Positions 43,240-50,977 of a stretch of DNA of 64,000 bases are shown piece after piece. Under the pieces are notes generated by a model, which did no database searches, had not been told where the DNA came from, and worked only from the letters and a program-made list of their open reading frames with translations. Origin of the DNA: an uncultured Aquimarina sp. (GTDB taxonomy: Bacteria > Bacteroidota > Bacteroidia > Flavobacteriales > Flavobacteriaceae); NCBI GenBank assembly GCA_947497175.1, contig CANMFM010000006.1, positions 248,001 to 312,000 on the forward strand, written 5' to 3'. How positions within the stretch are numbered: the first letter of the stretch is position 1; each line of letters starts with the position of its first letter. The translations under genes and the position numbers were made by a program.

Positions 43240-43418
43240 ATTCTTTTTTTTAGAAGGATTAAAACTAATAAATAGATATGTTTTTTGATAATATAAATAG
43301 GGAAAAGCGACGAATTTTTATGGATTGAGTGAAAAATAAATTGGTATTTAAGAAAGTATCCTTAAATTGTTAAAGAAAAACCCATATGCGATAAAAATAC
43401 TCTTAATTCAAACCTTTC

Positions 43419-43443
43419 AAAACAGTGTACCGTACACTGTTTT
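43419..43443. promoter_or_regulatory. 25-bp perfect palindrome, probable operator
   Basis: AAAACAGTGTAC-C-GTACACTGTTTT: 12-bp arms, one central base, no mismatch. It ends three bases before the -7 box at 43447, i.e. it overlaps the -33 region of the promoter for the 43510-44530 operon, where a bound repressor would block RNA polymerase. The A-C-x-G-T-G-T-A-C core is of the kind recognised by dimeric helix-turn-helix repressors; the binding protein is unknown. Confidence 0.7.
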
Positions 43444-43446
43444 ATT

Positions 43447-43454
43447 TATCTTTG
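43447..43454 (+). promoter_or_regulatory. -7 promoter box of the AraC-like/receiver operon
   Basis: TATCTTTG, full match to TAnnTTTG, 55 bp before the ATG at 43510 and directly downstream of the palindromic operator. Confidence 0.55.
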
Positions 43455-43509
43455 TTTAGAAACTAACACGTAACCTTATTACCATAGTACTTTATTGCAT
43501 TAACATTAT

Positions 43510-44070
43510 ATGAAGCTTTACCTAAAATACGACATTAATATAATATTCAGAAAAATAGTAGAGGAGCAATTAGATAAACTTGAGGTGGATTATAAAATCA
43601 ATGGGTTGGGTGAAGTAGAGTTCAATGAATCGTTAAGTGGTAATACGATTAAGCAATTAACCTCTTTATTGTCTATTTATGGTATTGATATCATTAATGA
43701 TCATAAAAGTGAAATTGTACAGAGAATAAAGGATGCTATCACAGAAATGATTGCTGATTCATCGATAGAAAAGCAGTTTAAGACATCTGCTTATTTGTCT
43801 GACAGATTAGGGTACTCGTATACATATTTGTCTAATATATTTTCTGAAAGTACCTATACATCTATAGAAAGTTTTGTAATTCTAAAACGTATCGATAGAG
43901 CGAAGTCTTTAATTTTGAGTGGGCAATTAACACTTACTGAAGTTGCCTATACATTAGGATACAGTAGTGTAGCACATCTATCAGCCCAATTCAAGAAAAC
44001 TACAGGACTAACACCTACAGTTTTTCAGCGTATTATAAAAGAACGAAATAAAGAACTAAATAAGTTGTAA
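43510..44070 (+). CDS. Short AraC-type DNA-binding protein (186 aa)
   Basis: A ~70-residue N-terminal segment of unknown role precedes an AraC-type double helix-turn-helix: first motif around SAYLSDRLGYSYTYLSNIF, second T-L-T-E-V-A-Y-T-L-G-Y-S-S-V-A-H-L-S-A-Q-F-K-K-T-T-G. It lacks the large sensing domain of the other six AraC proteins and its Y-x-x-x-A-H-L-S motif differs from their SRSYF box. It is followed 13 bp later by a receiver gene, so activity may be controlled by that partner. An operator palindrome lies in its promoter. Confidence 0.85.
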   Translation: MKLYLKYDINIIFRKIVEEQLDKLEVDYKINGLGEVEFNESLSGNTIKQLTSLLSIYGIDIINDHKSEIVQRIKDAITEMIADSSIEKQFKTSAYLSDRLGYSYTYLSNIFSESTYTSIESFVILKRIDRAKSLILSGQLTLTEVAYTLGYSSVAHLSAQFKKTTGLTPTVFQRIIKERNKELNKL

Positions 44071-44083
44071 CGACACAAAGCAT

Positions 44084-44530
44084 ATGAACTTAGATGCATT
44101 AAAAGTAGTTTTAGTAGATGACGATGAAGATGATCGTTTGCTTTTTAAAGATGCTATAGAAGAAGTAGACATAAATACGAACCTGCTTTTATTTGGTAAT
44201 GGCCAGGAATTTATGGACTACATTTCTCTTTCAGGGCAGCCTTTACCACATTTAGTTTTTTTAGATTTAAACATGCCTATCAAGGACGGAATTCAATGCC
44301 TTACTGAAATTAGAAGCACGAGTACCTTAAAGGATCTCTCGGTAGCCATTTATTCTACATCATCATCAGAAAAAGACATAGAGCAAACCTTTATCAAAGG
44401 TGCTAACATCTATATTAACAAGCCCAGTGACTTTTCAAAGTTGAAAAAAGCGATACGAGAAGTTCTTAAATTAAACTGGCAATATCATACCTCTAATTTA
44501 AACAGGGATACTTTTTTACTAAGCATATAG
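44084..44530 (+). CDS. Single-domain response regulator
   Basis: 148 residues, receiver only. The acidic pocket is V-D-D-D-E-D-D (11-17), the phosphoacceptor is Asp61 in V-F-L-D-L-N-M-P-I-K-D-G, the S/T position is S-T-S-S-S and the conserved Lys is in Y-I-N-K-P-S-D. It is in one operon with the AraC-like protein at 43510. As there is no fused output, it may serve the nearby kinases or hand phosphate on. Confidence 0.9.
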   Translation: MNLDALKVVLVDDDEDDRLLFKDAIEEVDINTNLLLFGNGQEFMDYISLSGQPLPHLVFLDLNMPIKDGIQCLTEIRSTSTLKDLSVAIYSTSSSEKDIEQTFIKGANIYINKPSDFSKLKKAIREVLKLNWQYHTSNLNRDTFLLSI

Positions 44531-45019
44531 TAATTATTGTAGTAAAATGTGAGTTCAATATAATTGAACTAAAGACCAAAAACCGTCGATTCGAGTGATT
44601 TTTTAGAACGAATTAAAAAAATAGTATCGAGAATAGGTTTTTGATAAAAAAATACTGTTCACGATACACTTCACTTTGAGTCGAAACACTCTAATCACGA
44701 TCACTTTATTACATAGAAACTCACGTTAGTATACGTTTTAAATACCTCTTATGGTAAAGCTTACTTTTAAGAAAAGCCATGATCCATGCTTCCAAAAAAG
44801 AGATGATGATTCTATAAGACTTATCTCCTTTCTGTTACTGATATCTTAAATTTTTACAAAATCTGTTAAGAATATTCTTAATTTTTTAACAGAAAATGTC
44901 GTGTTTATAAGAAATCGAAAGATTTTATAATACAATCCAAAAATTATATAACACCTTTCCTTGTTTTGTTGATGATATTTGATAAAAAATTAAACACGTT
45001 AATTTAATCGTCAAAAATT
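44531..45019. other. 489-bp intergenic region with several inverted repeats
   Basis: No ORF of note. It contains an imperfect inverted repeat at 44624-44636 / 44655-44667 (GTATCG core, 11 of 13 pairs) and a nested symmetric site at 44866-44881. It is A/T-rich and separates the receiver gene from the next AraC gene. It could hold the promoter of either the small ORF at 45020 or the AraC gene. Confidence 0.4.
44866..44881. promoter_or_regulatory. 16-bp perfect palindrome
   Basis: TTAAGAATATTCTTAA is fully self-complementary and is flanked by a further CTG...CAG pairing (44863-44892). It lies about 330 bp before the AraC gene at 45195. Operator role is inferred from symmetry alone; A/T-rich palindromes can arise by chance. 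Confidence 0.3.
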
Positions 45020-45172
45020 ATGTTACTGAATCAATATGCAAGAATCGGAAGAGTATTCAAAAAGCAAATGCCTATTACCGTGGCAATTTCATCTAATTCA
45101 TTTAGTGTTACTAATGAAATAGATAACACCAAATTTGAATCCGAATTTGATATACACACAAAAAGTCTGTAA
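45020..45172 (+). CDS. Possible 50-aa leader-like ORF upstream of an AraC gene
   Basis: ATG at 45020, TAA at 45170-45172. The product (MLLNQYARIGRVFKKQMPIT...) is soluble and unremarkable. It ends 22 bp before the preferred AraC start. Its main interest is that it occupies the space where an alternative, longer AraC start (45135) would overlap it. It may be a real small protein or chance. Confidence 0.3.
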   Translation: MLLNQYARIGRVFKKQMPITVAISSNSFSVTNEIDNTKFESEFDIHTKSL

Positions 45173-45194
45173 TAATAATCTTAAAACTACCGTC

Positions 45195-46214
45195 ATGCTG
45201 TTAACAGAAGTAAAAGAAAAAAATATCACTGATGTATTTTCAGAAATTGAAGCCAATTTACATGGTAAACTTTCTCAAAGCTTCGGCGAACATGTAATCC
45301 AAGTCAACAATTCTTTGGCTACTGGAAACGTTAGAGGAATGAAAGTGCAAGAAAATAAATTGTTCCTTGAAATAGATTTACGGTGTCATGAAGATATTAC
45401 TATAAGTTTATGCCCTATTGATTTTAACCCTGTTCATTTTTTGTACAGCCAAAAAGATCAAAGTACGATAAGTTTTGAAAATCATGATGATAGGTTCACT
45501 TTAGATGAATTTCAAACCGCAATAATTTATCATCAGAAGAAAAGCGCTAAGCTGCATTTTGCCAAAGATTCTCATGTTAAAATTTGTGTTATTTCAGTTT
45601 GCGCACCACCGCCATCAGGTTTCGTTTCACCTTTGGTTGTAAATATCCATTCTTTATTCTTAGATAAATTAGAAAACCAAATGTTTACTTATTTTGGTTC
45701 TTATAACCTTAGAATAGCTACGCAAATTGCTAAAATGGATGATGTTAAAGAGGATGGAATTATAAAAAAATTATTTGTTGAAGGAATGGTTCAACTAATC
45801 TTAGCAATGGAGATACAACATCATCAGGATGATATCAATACAAATATCAATATTTTTGATGCTCTAACCAAAAATGAATTAAAAACGATACAGGATCTTG
45901 GCCAGCACATAAAAGAAAATGCAGATACTCAGTATTCTATTGAGATGATAACGGATCAAACCGGTATATCTGCGGCAAAATTACAAACGGGATTCAAGCA
46001 TTTATTCGGGAGAACCGTTACTGACTATATAAAAAATGTAAGGCTTGAGATCGCAGAAGAGCTTATTAAAACAACTGATCTTAATATATCAGAGATAGTA
46101 TATAGCGTTGGATTTAGTAGCAGAAGCTATTTTTCCAAGATCTTTAGAGAAAAGTATAATTGTAGCCCTAAAAGTTTTCAGGATAATTTAAAATATAGAG
46201 CTGTGAGTGCTTAG
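45195..46214 (+). CDS. AraC-family transcriptional regulator, subgroup B
   Basis: I start at the ATG at 45195, giving 339 residues, the same length as the paralog at 3055 and aligning its N-terminus; an upstream start at 45135 would add 20 residues not found in the paralogs. The sensing part has GEHVIQVNN and 'S-Y-N-L-R-I-A-T-Q-I'; the DNA-binding part has TGISAAKLQTGFKHLF and GFSSRSYFSKIFREKY. It is closest in layout to 29004 and 3055. A strong convergent terminator follows. Confidence 0.85.
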   Translation: MLLTEVKEKNITDVFSEIEANLHGKLSQSFGEHVIQVNNSLATGNVRGMKVQENKLFLEIDLRCHEDITISLCPIDFNPVHFLYSQKDQSTISFENHDDRFTLDEFQTAIIYHQKKSAKLHFAKDSHVKICVISVCAPPPSGFVSPLVVNIHSLFLDKLENQMFTYFGSYNLRIATQIAKMDDVKEDGIIKKLFVEGMVQLILAMEIQHHQDDINTNINIFDALTKNELKTIQDLGQHIKENADTQYSIEMITDQTGISAAKLQTGFKHLFGRTVTDYIKNVRLEIAEELIKTTDLNISEIVYSVGFSSRSYFSKIFREKYNCSPKSFQDNLKYRAVSA

Positions 46215-46234
46215 ATTGATTGATTTGTGTGATT

Positions 46235-46274
46235 AAAAAGCAGAATACTATTCCCAATGTATTCTGCTTTTTTA
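46235..46274. terminator. Bidirectional terminator between an AraC gene and a receiver gene
   Basis: 14-bp perfect stem AAAAAGCAGAATAC (46235-46248) with its complement (46259-46272), loop of 10, A-run on one side and T-run on the other. It lies between the stops of the plus-strand AraC gene (46214) and the minus-strand receiver gene (46276). Confidence 0.85.
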
Positions 46275-46275
46275 A

Positions 46276-46857
46276 TTATTTATCTTTAAGTAAAGGTAGT
46301 TTTTTATAAAGGCTTTCGATTTCTATAATAACATCCTCCATGTTTTTACTAAAGTCAGTATTAAACTCTGATAATTCGGGTAAATTTTGAGCAATTTGAT
46401 TAAAATCAAATTGTATTTTTCGAATACGATGTAACAATTGTAATTTATTTTCAAAAATCTCAAAGTTTGTAGAAAAAGAATTATCCAATTCTACCAAAAC
46501 CTGATGCAGCTTTTCTTTAATGTGAGACATGTTTTTTTTCTGAATAAAACCTGCTGCTCCCTTAAGAACTAATCTGGCAACAGTCTCCTCATCGTTAATA
46601 ACCCCTGTAACGATAACACAAGGAATATTTTGATTAGAATTTTCGATGATATTAAGTACATCAAATGCATTAAAACTTCTCAAATCGAAATCACTTAAAA
46701 TAATATTAGGACTAAACTCTGATATCGAAATAATTAAATCATCTAACGAATTGATAATTCTTGTATTGACACCTGAGTTAAACTTAATTGTTTCGTGCTC
46801 AATAAGTTTTGCATCTGTATGATTATCTTCTATAATTAAAATTCGTGCCGATTCCAT
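46276..46857 (-). CDS. Response regulator with a helical extension
   Basis: 193 residues. The receiver occupies the first ~125: I-I-E-D-N (acidic pair), phosphoacceptor Asp56 in I-I-L-S-D-F-D-L, T/S in V-I-V-T-G, Lys in F-I-Q-K-K. It is followed by ~65 residues of predicted helix (HRIRKIQFDFNQIAQNLPEL) without a recognised output domain. It lies 55 bp downstream of the subgroup-A AraC gene on the minus strand, so it is probably in the same transcript. Confidence 0.85.
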   Translation of the reverse strand: MESARILIIEDNHTDAKLIEHETIKFNSGVNTRIINSLDDLIISISEFSPNIILSDFDLRSFNAFDVLNIIENSNQNIPCVIVTGVINDEETVARLVLKGAAGFIQKKNMSHIKEKLHQVLVELDNSFSTNFEIFENKLQLLHRIRKIQFDFNQIAQNLPELSEFNTDFSKNMEDVIIEIESLYKKLPLLKDK

Positions 46858-46912
46858 TCACTGATTATTTTTAAGAAAATCCTTAATTTATTTTGTACAA
46901 TCCCTTTAGTAT

Positions 46913-47929
46913 TCAATTTTGCGATAGTTTAAATTGTTTCTTATATTCTCTGGGAGATAATCCATATTTTGCCTTAAAAATCTTGGAAAAATAACTTTTG
47001 CTATTGATCCCTACTTCAAATGTGATTTCAGAGATAGTTAAATCTGACTCTTCTAGCAAATGTAACGCTCTCTTTAACTTTAAATTTAGAGCATAATCAT
47101 GTACCGAGCAATCGAATTGGTATCGAAAACCATTCTGTAATACCTTTTGCGACAATCCAACACGGTTGGCAATGTCTTTAATGTTAGGAAGATTATCTAG
47201 TTCTTCATTAATTATTTTTGCAGCATCATTGATTTGATTTAGAGTGTATTTTCGTAATATATTTGTGTCAGGTTGCTTGTCATCGATATACTGCTTAAAA
47301 AAATTGACAATAATTTCATTTATTTTTGCTTCCTGGTAGACGTGCTTCATAAAACCCGTAAAAGAATTACTCTTGTAATCCTCAATTAACTCCGATGTAG
47401 AAATGCTAAATTTACTTTGATTATAGATGAATTTTTGTTCTTTCAATTCCTGAAAAAGCTTAATCAAAAAAGGATCTAAAGCTATGTTTACTTCATTTAT
47501 TTTACTTTCAAATATTTTTTTATCGATTAAGATTACAAAAATGGATAGGGGAGATTTAGCGGGTAGTTTAAAATAACAATCTTTTGAGGAGTTCAAAGAG
47601 TGAAAAACACTGTCATACTTTTCAATAGCGTATTCAAGGTTTGTTTTTGGAGAGTACTCAAAACTGTTTTGCAGATTGAAAATTAACTTTAAAGTTGCAT
47701 TATTGTTAGTGGTATAGATACTAAAATTATGATTAAAAATCGCATTAAATTCTATGGTACTTAGTCCAAAAGAAAACTCAGTAGCTCTAAAAAATCCAGA
47801 ACCCAAATAGTTCGGAATTTGTACTAGACTCTCTTTATTTTTACGTATTACTTCAACCTTAAGTTTATGGGCTATTTGCTTAATTTGATTAGTTACATTC
47901 TCTCCGTGAATATGTACAGAATCAGTCAT
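46913..47929 (-). CDS. AraC-family transcriptional regulator, subgroup A
   Basis: 338 residues, best matched in the window by 1832-2875 in the sensing domain (F-K-L-P-A, G-F-M-K-H-V-Y-Q-E). The DNA-binding part has NRVGLSQKVLQNGF and GINSKSYFSKIFKAKYG, one residue away from the SRSYF box of the others. It is upstream of a receiver gene on the same strand and of the BLUF photoreceptor gene 180 bp away, so it is a candidate effector of that signalling group. Confidence 0.87.
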   Translation of the reverse strand: MTDSVHIHGENVTNQIKQIAHKLKVEVIRKNKESLVQIPNYLGSGFFRATEFSFGLSTIEFNAIFNHNFSIYTTNNNATLKLIFNLQNSFEYSPKTNLEYAIEKYDSVFHSLNSSKDCYFKLPAKSPLSIFVILIDKKIFESKINEVNIALDPFLIKLFQELKEQKFIYNQSKFSISTSELIEDYKSNSFTGFMKHVYQEAKINEIIVNFFKQYIDDKQPDTNILRKYTLNQINDAAKIINEELDNLPNIKDIANRVGLSQKVLQNGFRYQFDCSVHDYALNLKLKRALHLLEESDLTISEITFEVGINSKSYFSKIFKAKYGLSPREYKKQFKLSQN

Positions 47930-48111
47930 TGAATTCTATTAATAATTAGTGCTTATGATATATCCTTTTCGTAAAATTTTGATATAAATAAAGGCACTTT
48001 GTTGTTGTGTGATGTATAAGATAAAGCTATGGGGTACACAAAATAAAGCTCTTATGTAAATTTAAGTAATAAATTCTTTACATTCGGATATTACTTGATT
48101 TATTTCATGTG

Positions 48112-48546
48112 TCACTCCTGGATCTCAAAAATCTGCATAATTTTGTTGTAAAAGACAGTAGTAATCCTGTTTTTAAGAATATCCTTGTTCAAAAAGGTCA
48201 ATAGATTTTTCTTTAGTTCTTCTTCAGTGGTTAAGGTTTTATTTTTAATTGAGGGATTGTAATACGCCATAGACCAATCCTGAAAACTTCTATTTTCTAT
48301 AAAGCCTTCGGCTAATAATTGTACTGCGTAATGCCTGTTGTCGACTTTAATTTTAGAAAAAAGTAATTTTATTTTTGAAGACTCTCCTTCAATAATTTGA
48401 ATAAATTTATTCTTGTACAAAATAAGCACGCCGGTAATATCATTAATATGATTATTTATGTAGGAACTATGCATCAGTTCTTGAAACTTAATCTCGCTCA
48501 AGTTTTCTTTCATTGTAGATACATAAACCAGACTATAGATTTTCAT
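48112..48546 (-). CDS. BLUF-domain blue-light photoreceptor
   Basis: 144 residues. The BLUF signature residues are all in place: Tyr8 in S-L-V-Y-V-S, Asn32 in Y-I-N-N, then I-N-D-I-T-G-V-L-I-L-Y, Gln50 in F-I-Q-I-I-E-G-E, and Trp91/Met93 in F-Q-D-W-S-M-A-Y. These form the flavin pocket that senses blue light by rearrangement of the Tyr-Gln hydrogen bond. A ~45-residue C-terminal helical extension follows. There is no fused output, so it must act on a partner, plausibly the AraC/receiver pair located directly downstream on the same strand. Confidence 0.92.
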   Translation of the reverse strand: MKIYSLVYVSTMKENLSEIKFQELMHSSYINNHINDITGVLILYKNKFIQIIEGESSKIKLLFSKIKVDNRHYAVQLLAEGFIENRSFQDWSMAYYNPSIKNKTLTTEEELKKNLLTFLNKDILKNRITTVFYNKIMQIFEIQE

Positions 48547-48874
48547 TTTTCGGTTTAGAATAAAATAAATTTTAAAAACAGTTGGGAGTTAAAATTCATT
48601 CTATTGTTTATTTTGTTTAATAAAAATATTATTTAGCGTCATTCTGAACGAGTTTTAGAATCTCATTATGCCTATAAATAGGTCGTTATGATTTGTTATG
48701 CCTTGCGAATATTCAAAAAATCATTTTTAAACGATGGTTTTTTTATATCATCAAGGTCTAAGTTCTTAATTAAACAACAGATATACCAATAAACGATAAT
48801 TTCAACTGTCTCAGATTATCGTTTATTGGTATGTCTTATTGTATCCCATCAATTTTTAAAATGAATGGGTATGG
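48547..48874. other. 328-bp intergenic region with a long hairpin
   Basis: No supported gene. It carries the perfect 18-bp inverted repeat at 48783-48832 and otherwise A/T-rich sequence upstream of the BLUF gene. The BLUF promoter should be in its left half. Confidence 0.5.
48783..48832. repeat. Perfect 18-bp inverted repeat with 14-nt loop
   Basis: ATACCAATAAACGATAAT (48783-48800) and its exact complement (48815-48832), separated by 14 nt. It lies 42 bp past the stop of the minus-strand DJ-1/PfpI gene, so a transcription terminator for it is likely, yet there is no T-run. An alternative is a recombination site or small mobile-element remnant. Confidence 0.6.
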
Positions 48875-49555
48875 CTAATTCTTCAACATATTGAATAGTT
48901 TTTCTGCTACTTCTTCAGAAGATGCCGGATTTTGTCCGGTGATCAAATTACCATCCTGCACAGAATAGGCTTTCCAGTCATCGGCTTTGCTATATGTTCC
49001 TCCATTTTCTTTTAGCATATCCTCGACCAAAAATGGAACTACATTAGTCAATTCTACAGCTTCTTCTTCACTATTTGTAAAACCTGTAACGTTTTTACCT
49101 TTTACGAGATATTCTCCATTAGTGGTTTTTACATTTTTAAGTGCGGCAGGTGCGTGACATACTAACCCGGTAGGTTTGTTATTTTCAAAGAACGATTGAA
49201 GTAGTTGTATGGAATCTTTATCCTCTGCCAAGTCCCATAGCGGGCCATGACCTCCAGGATAAAACACAGCATCATAATCTTTTTCATTTACTTCAGCTAA
49301 TTTTGAAGTTTTACTAAGTTTTTCCTGAAGATCTTCGTCTTTATGAAAGCGCTGCGTAGCTTCAGTTTGATTTTCTGGCGTATCACTACTTGGATCGATC
49401 GGGGGTTGACCTCCTTTTGGTGATGCCAATGTTATTTGAGCGCCTTTATCGGCAAGATAATAATAGGGTGCTGCAAACTCTTCTATCCAAAATCCTGTTT
49501 TTTCACCGGTGTCACCCAGTTTATCGTGAGATGTTAGTACAAATAATACGTTCAT
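48875..49555 (-). CDS. DJ-1/PfpI-superfamily protein, Hsp31-like
   Basis: 226 residues. The nucleophile elbow has the conserved cysteine in L-V-C-H-A-P-A-A-L with the adjacent histidine, and the N-terminal G-F-W-I-E-E-F-A-A-P supplies a glutamate. The insert and length match the Hsp31-like class I glutamine-amidotransferase-fold proteins that act on methylglyoxal or as chaperones. It is the last gene of the minus-strand run ending in the hairpin at 48783. A related but distinct PfpI-type protein lies at 53712. Confidence 0.87.
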   Translation of the reverse strand: MNVLFVLTSHDKLGDTGEKTGFWIEEFAAPYYYLADKGAQITLASPKGGQPPIDPSSDTPENQTEATQRFHKDEDLQEKLSKTSKLAEVNEKDYDAVFYPGGHGPLWDLAEDKDSIQLLQSFFENNKPTGLVCHAPAALKNVKTTNGEYLVKGKNVTGFTNSEEEAVELTNVVPFLVEDMLKENGGTYSKADDWKAYSVQDGNLITGQNPASSEEVAEKLFNMLKN

Positions 49556-49571
49556 GATTTCTTTTTTTTTC

Positions 49572-49871
49572 TTAATACGATTTCATTTTATCTTTTCGCT
49601 TCTCTAATTGATCATTTAGATCTCTTATAGTTTCGGCAATTGCCTCTTCAAAATTCTTTTCATCTGATGAAGCATATAATCTAGGACCAGGAGCGCTTAA
49701 GCGTATTCCGCAAATATGCCCGGTATCATCACTTCTATTTTCTTTTTTGAAAAATACATCTCCGCGTATCAAAAAAGGATATTTGTCAGATAGGTAATTT
49801 AATTTGTCGGTAGCAAGATTTTCTAATCTTTCACTTCCGCTAACATTTGTATATTCGAATACTGTCTTCAT
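49572..49871 (-). CDS. HPF/RaiA-family ribosome-associated protein
   Basis: 99 residues: beta-alpha-beta-beta-beta-alpha order with 'E-R-L-E-N-L-A-T-D-K-L-N-Y-L' helix, V-F-F-K-K-E strand and A-S-S-D-E-K-N-F-E-E-A-I-A-E-T-I-R-D-L-x-x-Q-L-x-K-R-K at the end, as in hibernation-promoting factors of the short type. It binds the ribosome decoding region in stationary phase. Its gene is 16 bp upstream of the Hsp31-like gene, linking both to stress. Confidence 0.88.
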   Translation of the reverse strand: MKTVFEYTNVSGSERLENLATDKLNYLSDKYPFLIRGDVFFKKENRSDDTGHICGIRLSAPGPRLYASSDEKNFEEAIAETIRDLNDQLEKRKDKMKSY

Positions 49872-50115
49872 TATTATGTTTTTTTATTGTATTAAAAGTT
49901 TATATAGTATCACTATCCTGAGAAAAGGCTTTAGGCTATTGCTATACATTCAGAAATCGGGTGCAGATTAAGGATGCTCAAATTTCTTTTTTTGATTATC
50001 TGAAACTTCTAAAACCTATGCCTTCAAAATCTTTAAATATGTGATAGGATTGTCCTTTTGAACTTCATTCTTTGAACTATCTTTTGATGTTGTTTTTGTA
50101 TGTTTATATCTATCG

Positions 50116-50556
50116 CTACCAAACGGCTAGAGCTTCTTCACGAAGCAACTGATTCATATTAAATTCTTGATATCTTTTTTTAGTATCAGAAGCATAAAAA
50201 ACATTGGAATAGATGAACCCATGTTTTCTGGCATCCTCTGCAGAAGCTCCAAAATAAATTGCTTTGAACCCAGCCCAATGGCTAGCTCCCAGACACATCA
50301 TGCAAGGTTCGCAACTTGTATACAGAATGCATTCTGAAAGATCTTTACTCTCTAAAACTTTACATGCTTCCTGGATCACGGCAAGTTCTGCGTGTTGAGT
50401 AAGATCATTGGTGTTGCGTACTTTATTATATCCTTTGGCGATGATATGATTATCTTTAACAATAACAGCTCCAAATGGACCGGCGCCTTCGGTAATCTTT
50501 CCTTTCTTCGCTAAGGCGATAGCTTGTTGCATAAAGTGCACGTGAATGTTCTCCAT
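50116..50556 (-). CDS. Nucleoside/guanine deaminase (zinc CDA fold)
   Basis: 146 residues. The zinc site is H-A-E (in T-Q-H-A-E-L-A-V-I) and P-C-M-M-C (S-C-E-P-C-M-M-C-L-G-A). The H-A-E / S-C-E-P-C-x-M-C-L-G-A-x-x-W-A pattern, K-V-L... and a C-terminal aromatic end resemble guanine deaminase GuaD more than the tRNA deaminase TadA. It converts guanine to xanthine in nucleotide salvage, if the assignment is right. It overlaps the upstream exported-protein gene by one base. Confidence 0.85.
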   Translation of the reverse strand: MENIHVHFMQQAIALAKKGKITEGAGPFGAVIVKDNHIIAKGYNKVRNTNDLTQHAELAVIQEACKVLESKDLSECILYTSCEPCMMCLGASHWAGFKAIYFGASAEDARKHGFIYSNVFYASDTKKRYQEFNMNQLLREEALAVW

Positions 50557-50954
50557 TATCTCTGATCCGTCGCTTCTTTTACCACCACAGGTTCTATCGG
50601 TTGATATTCTGTTTTTAATTTTTTGTAAAGTTTTAACTGCGGACGGGTAAGAATATCACCCATATCTGCACTTTCCATATCATAATTTTTCTGGAGTTCT
50701 ACAAGTTTTTGAGCAGTAGATAGGTTACTGTTTCTTATTTTTTGCTCATTGATCAAAAATTCTTCAACCTTGATTTCAAATAAGTTCATTTGCTTAGCTC
50801 TTAAAGCTAATTGACTATTATACTTTTTTGTTAATGCTCTAGCTTCTTGTTCTAATTCGAGATTATTTGAATTTTGCGTTATTGGGTTCTGTGCAAATGA
50901 TAAAGTACTTATCAGTACTGCAAAAATTATTAATGTGTTTCTCATAGCTGTCAT
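50556..50954 (-). CDS. Exported helical protein of unknown function (132 aa)
   Basis: A signal peptide (LIIFAVLISTLSFAQ) is followed by ~100 residues with a heptad-like helical pattern, QNSNNLELEQEARALTKKYNSQ. An in-frame ATG three codons in (50945) is an equally good start. It has no cysteine and no recognised domain. The one-base overlap with the deaminase gene suggests shared translation, although a periplasmic and a cytosolic protein have no obvious joint role. Confidence 0.65.
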   Translation of the reverse strand: MTAMRNTLIIFAVLISTLSFAQNPITQNSNNLELEQEARALTKKYNSQLALRAKQMNLFEIKVEEFLINEQKIRNSNLSTAQKLVELQKNYDMESADMGDILTRPQLKLYKKLKTEYQPIEPVVVKEATDQR

Positions 50955-50977
50955 TTTAGATTAGTATTCTTAGTGTA

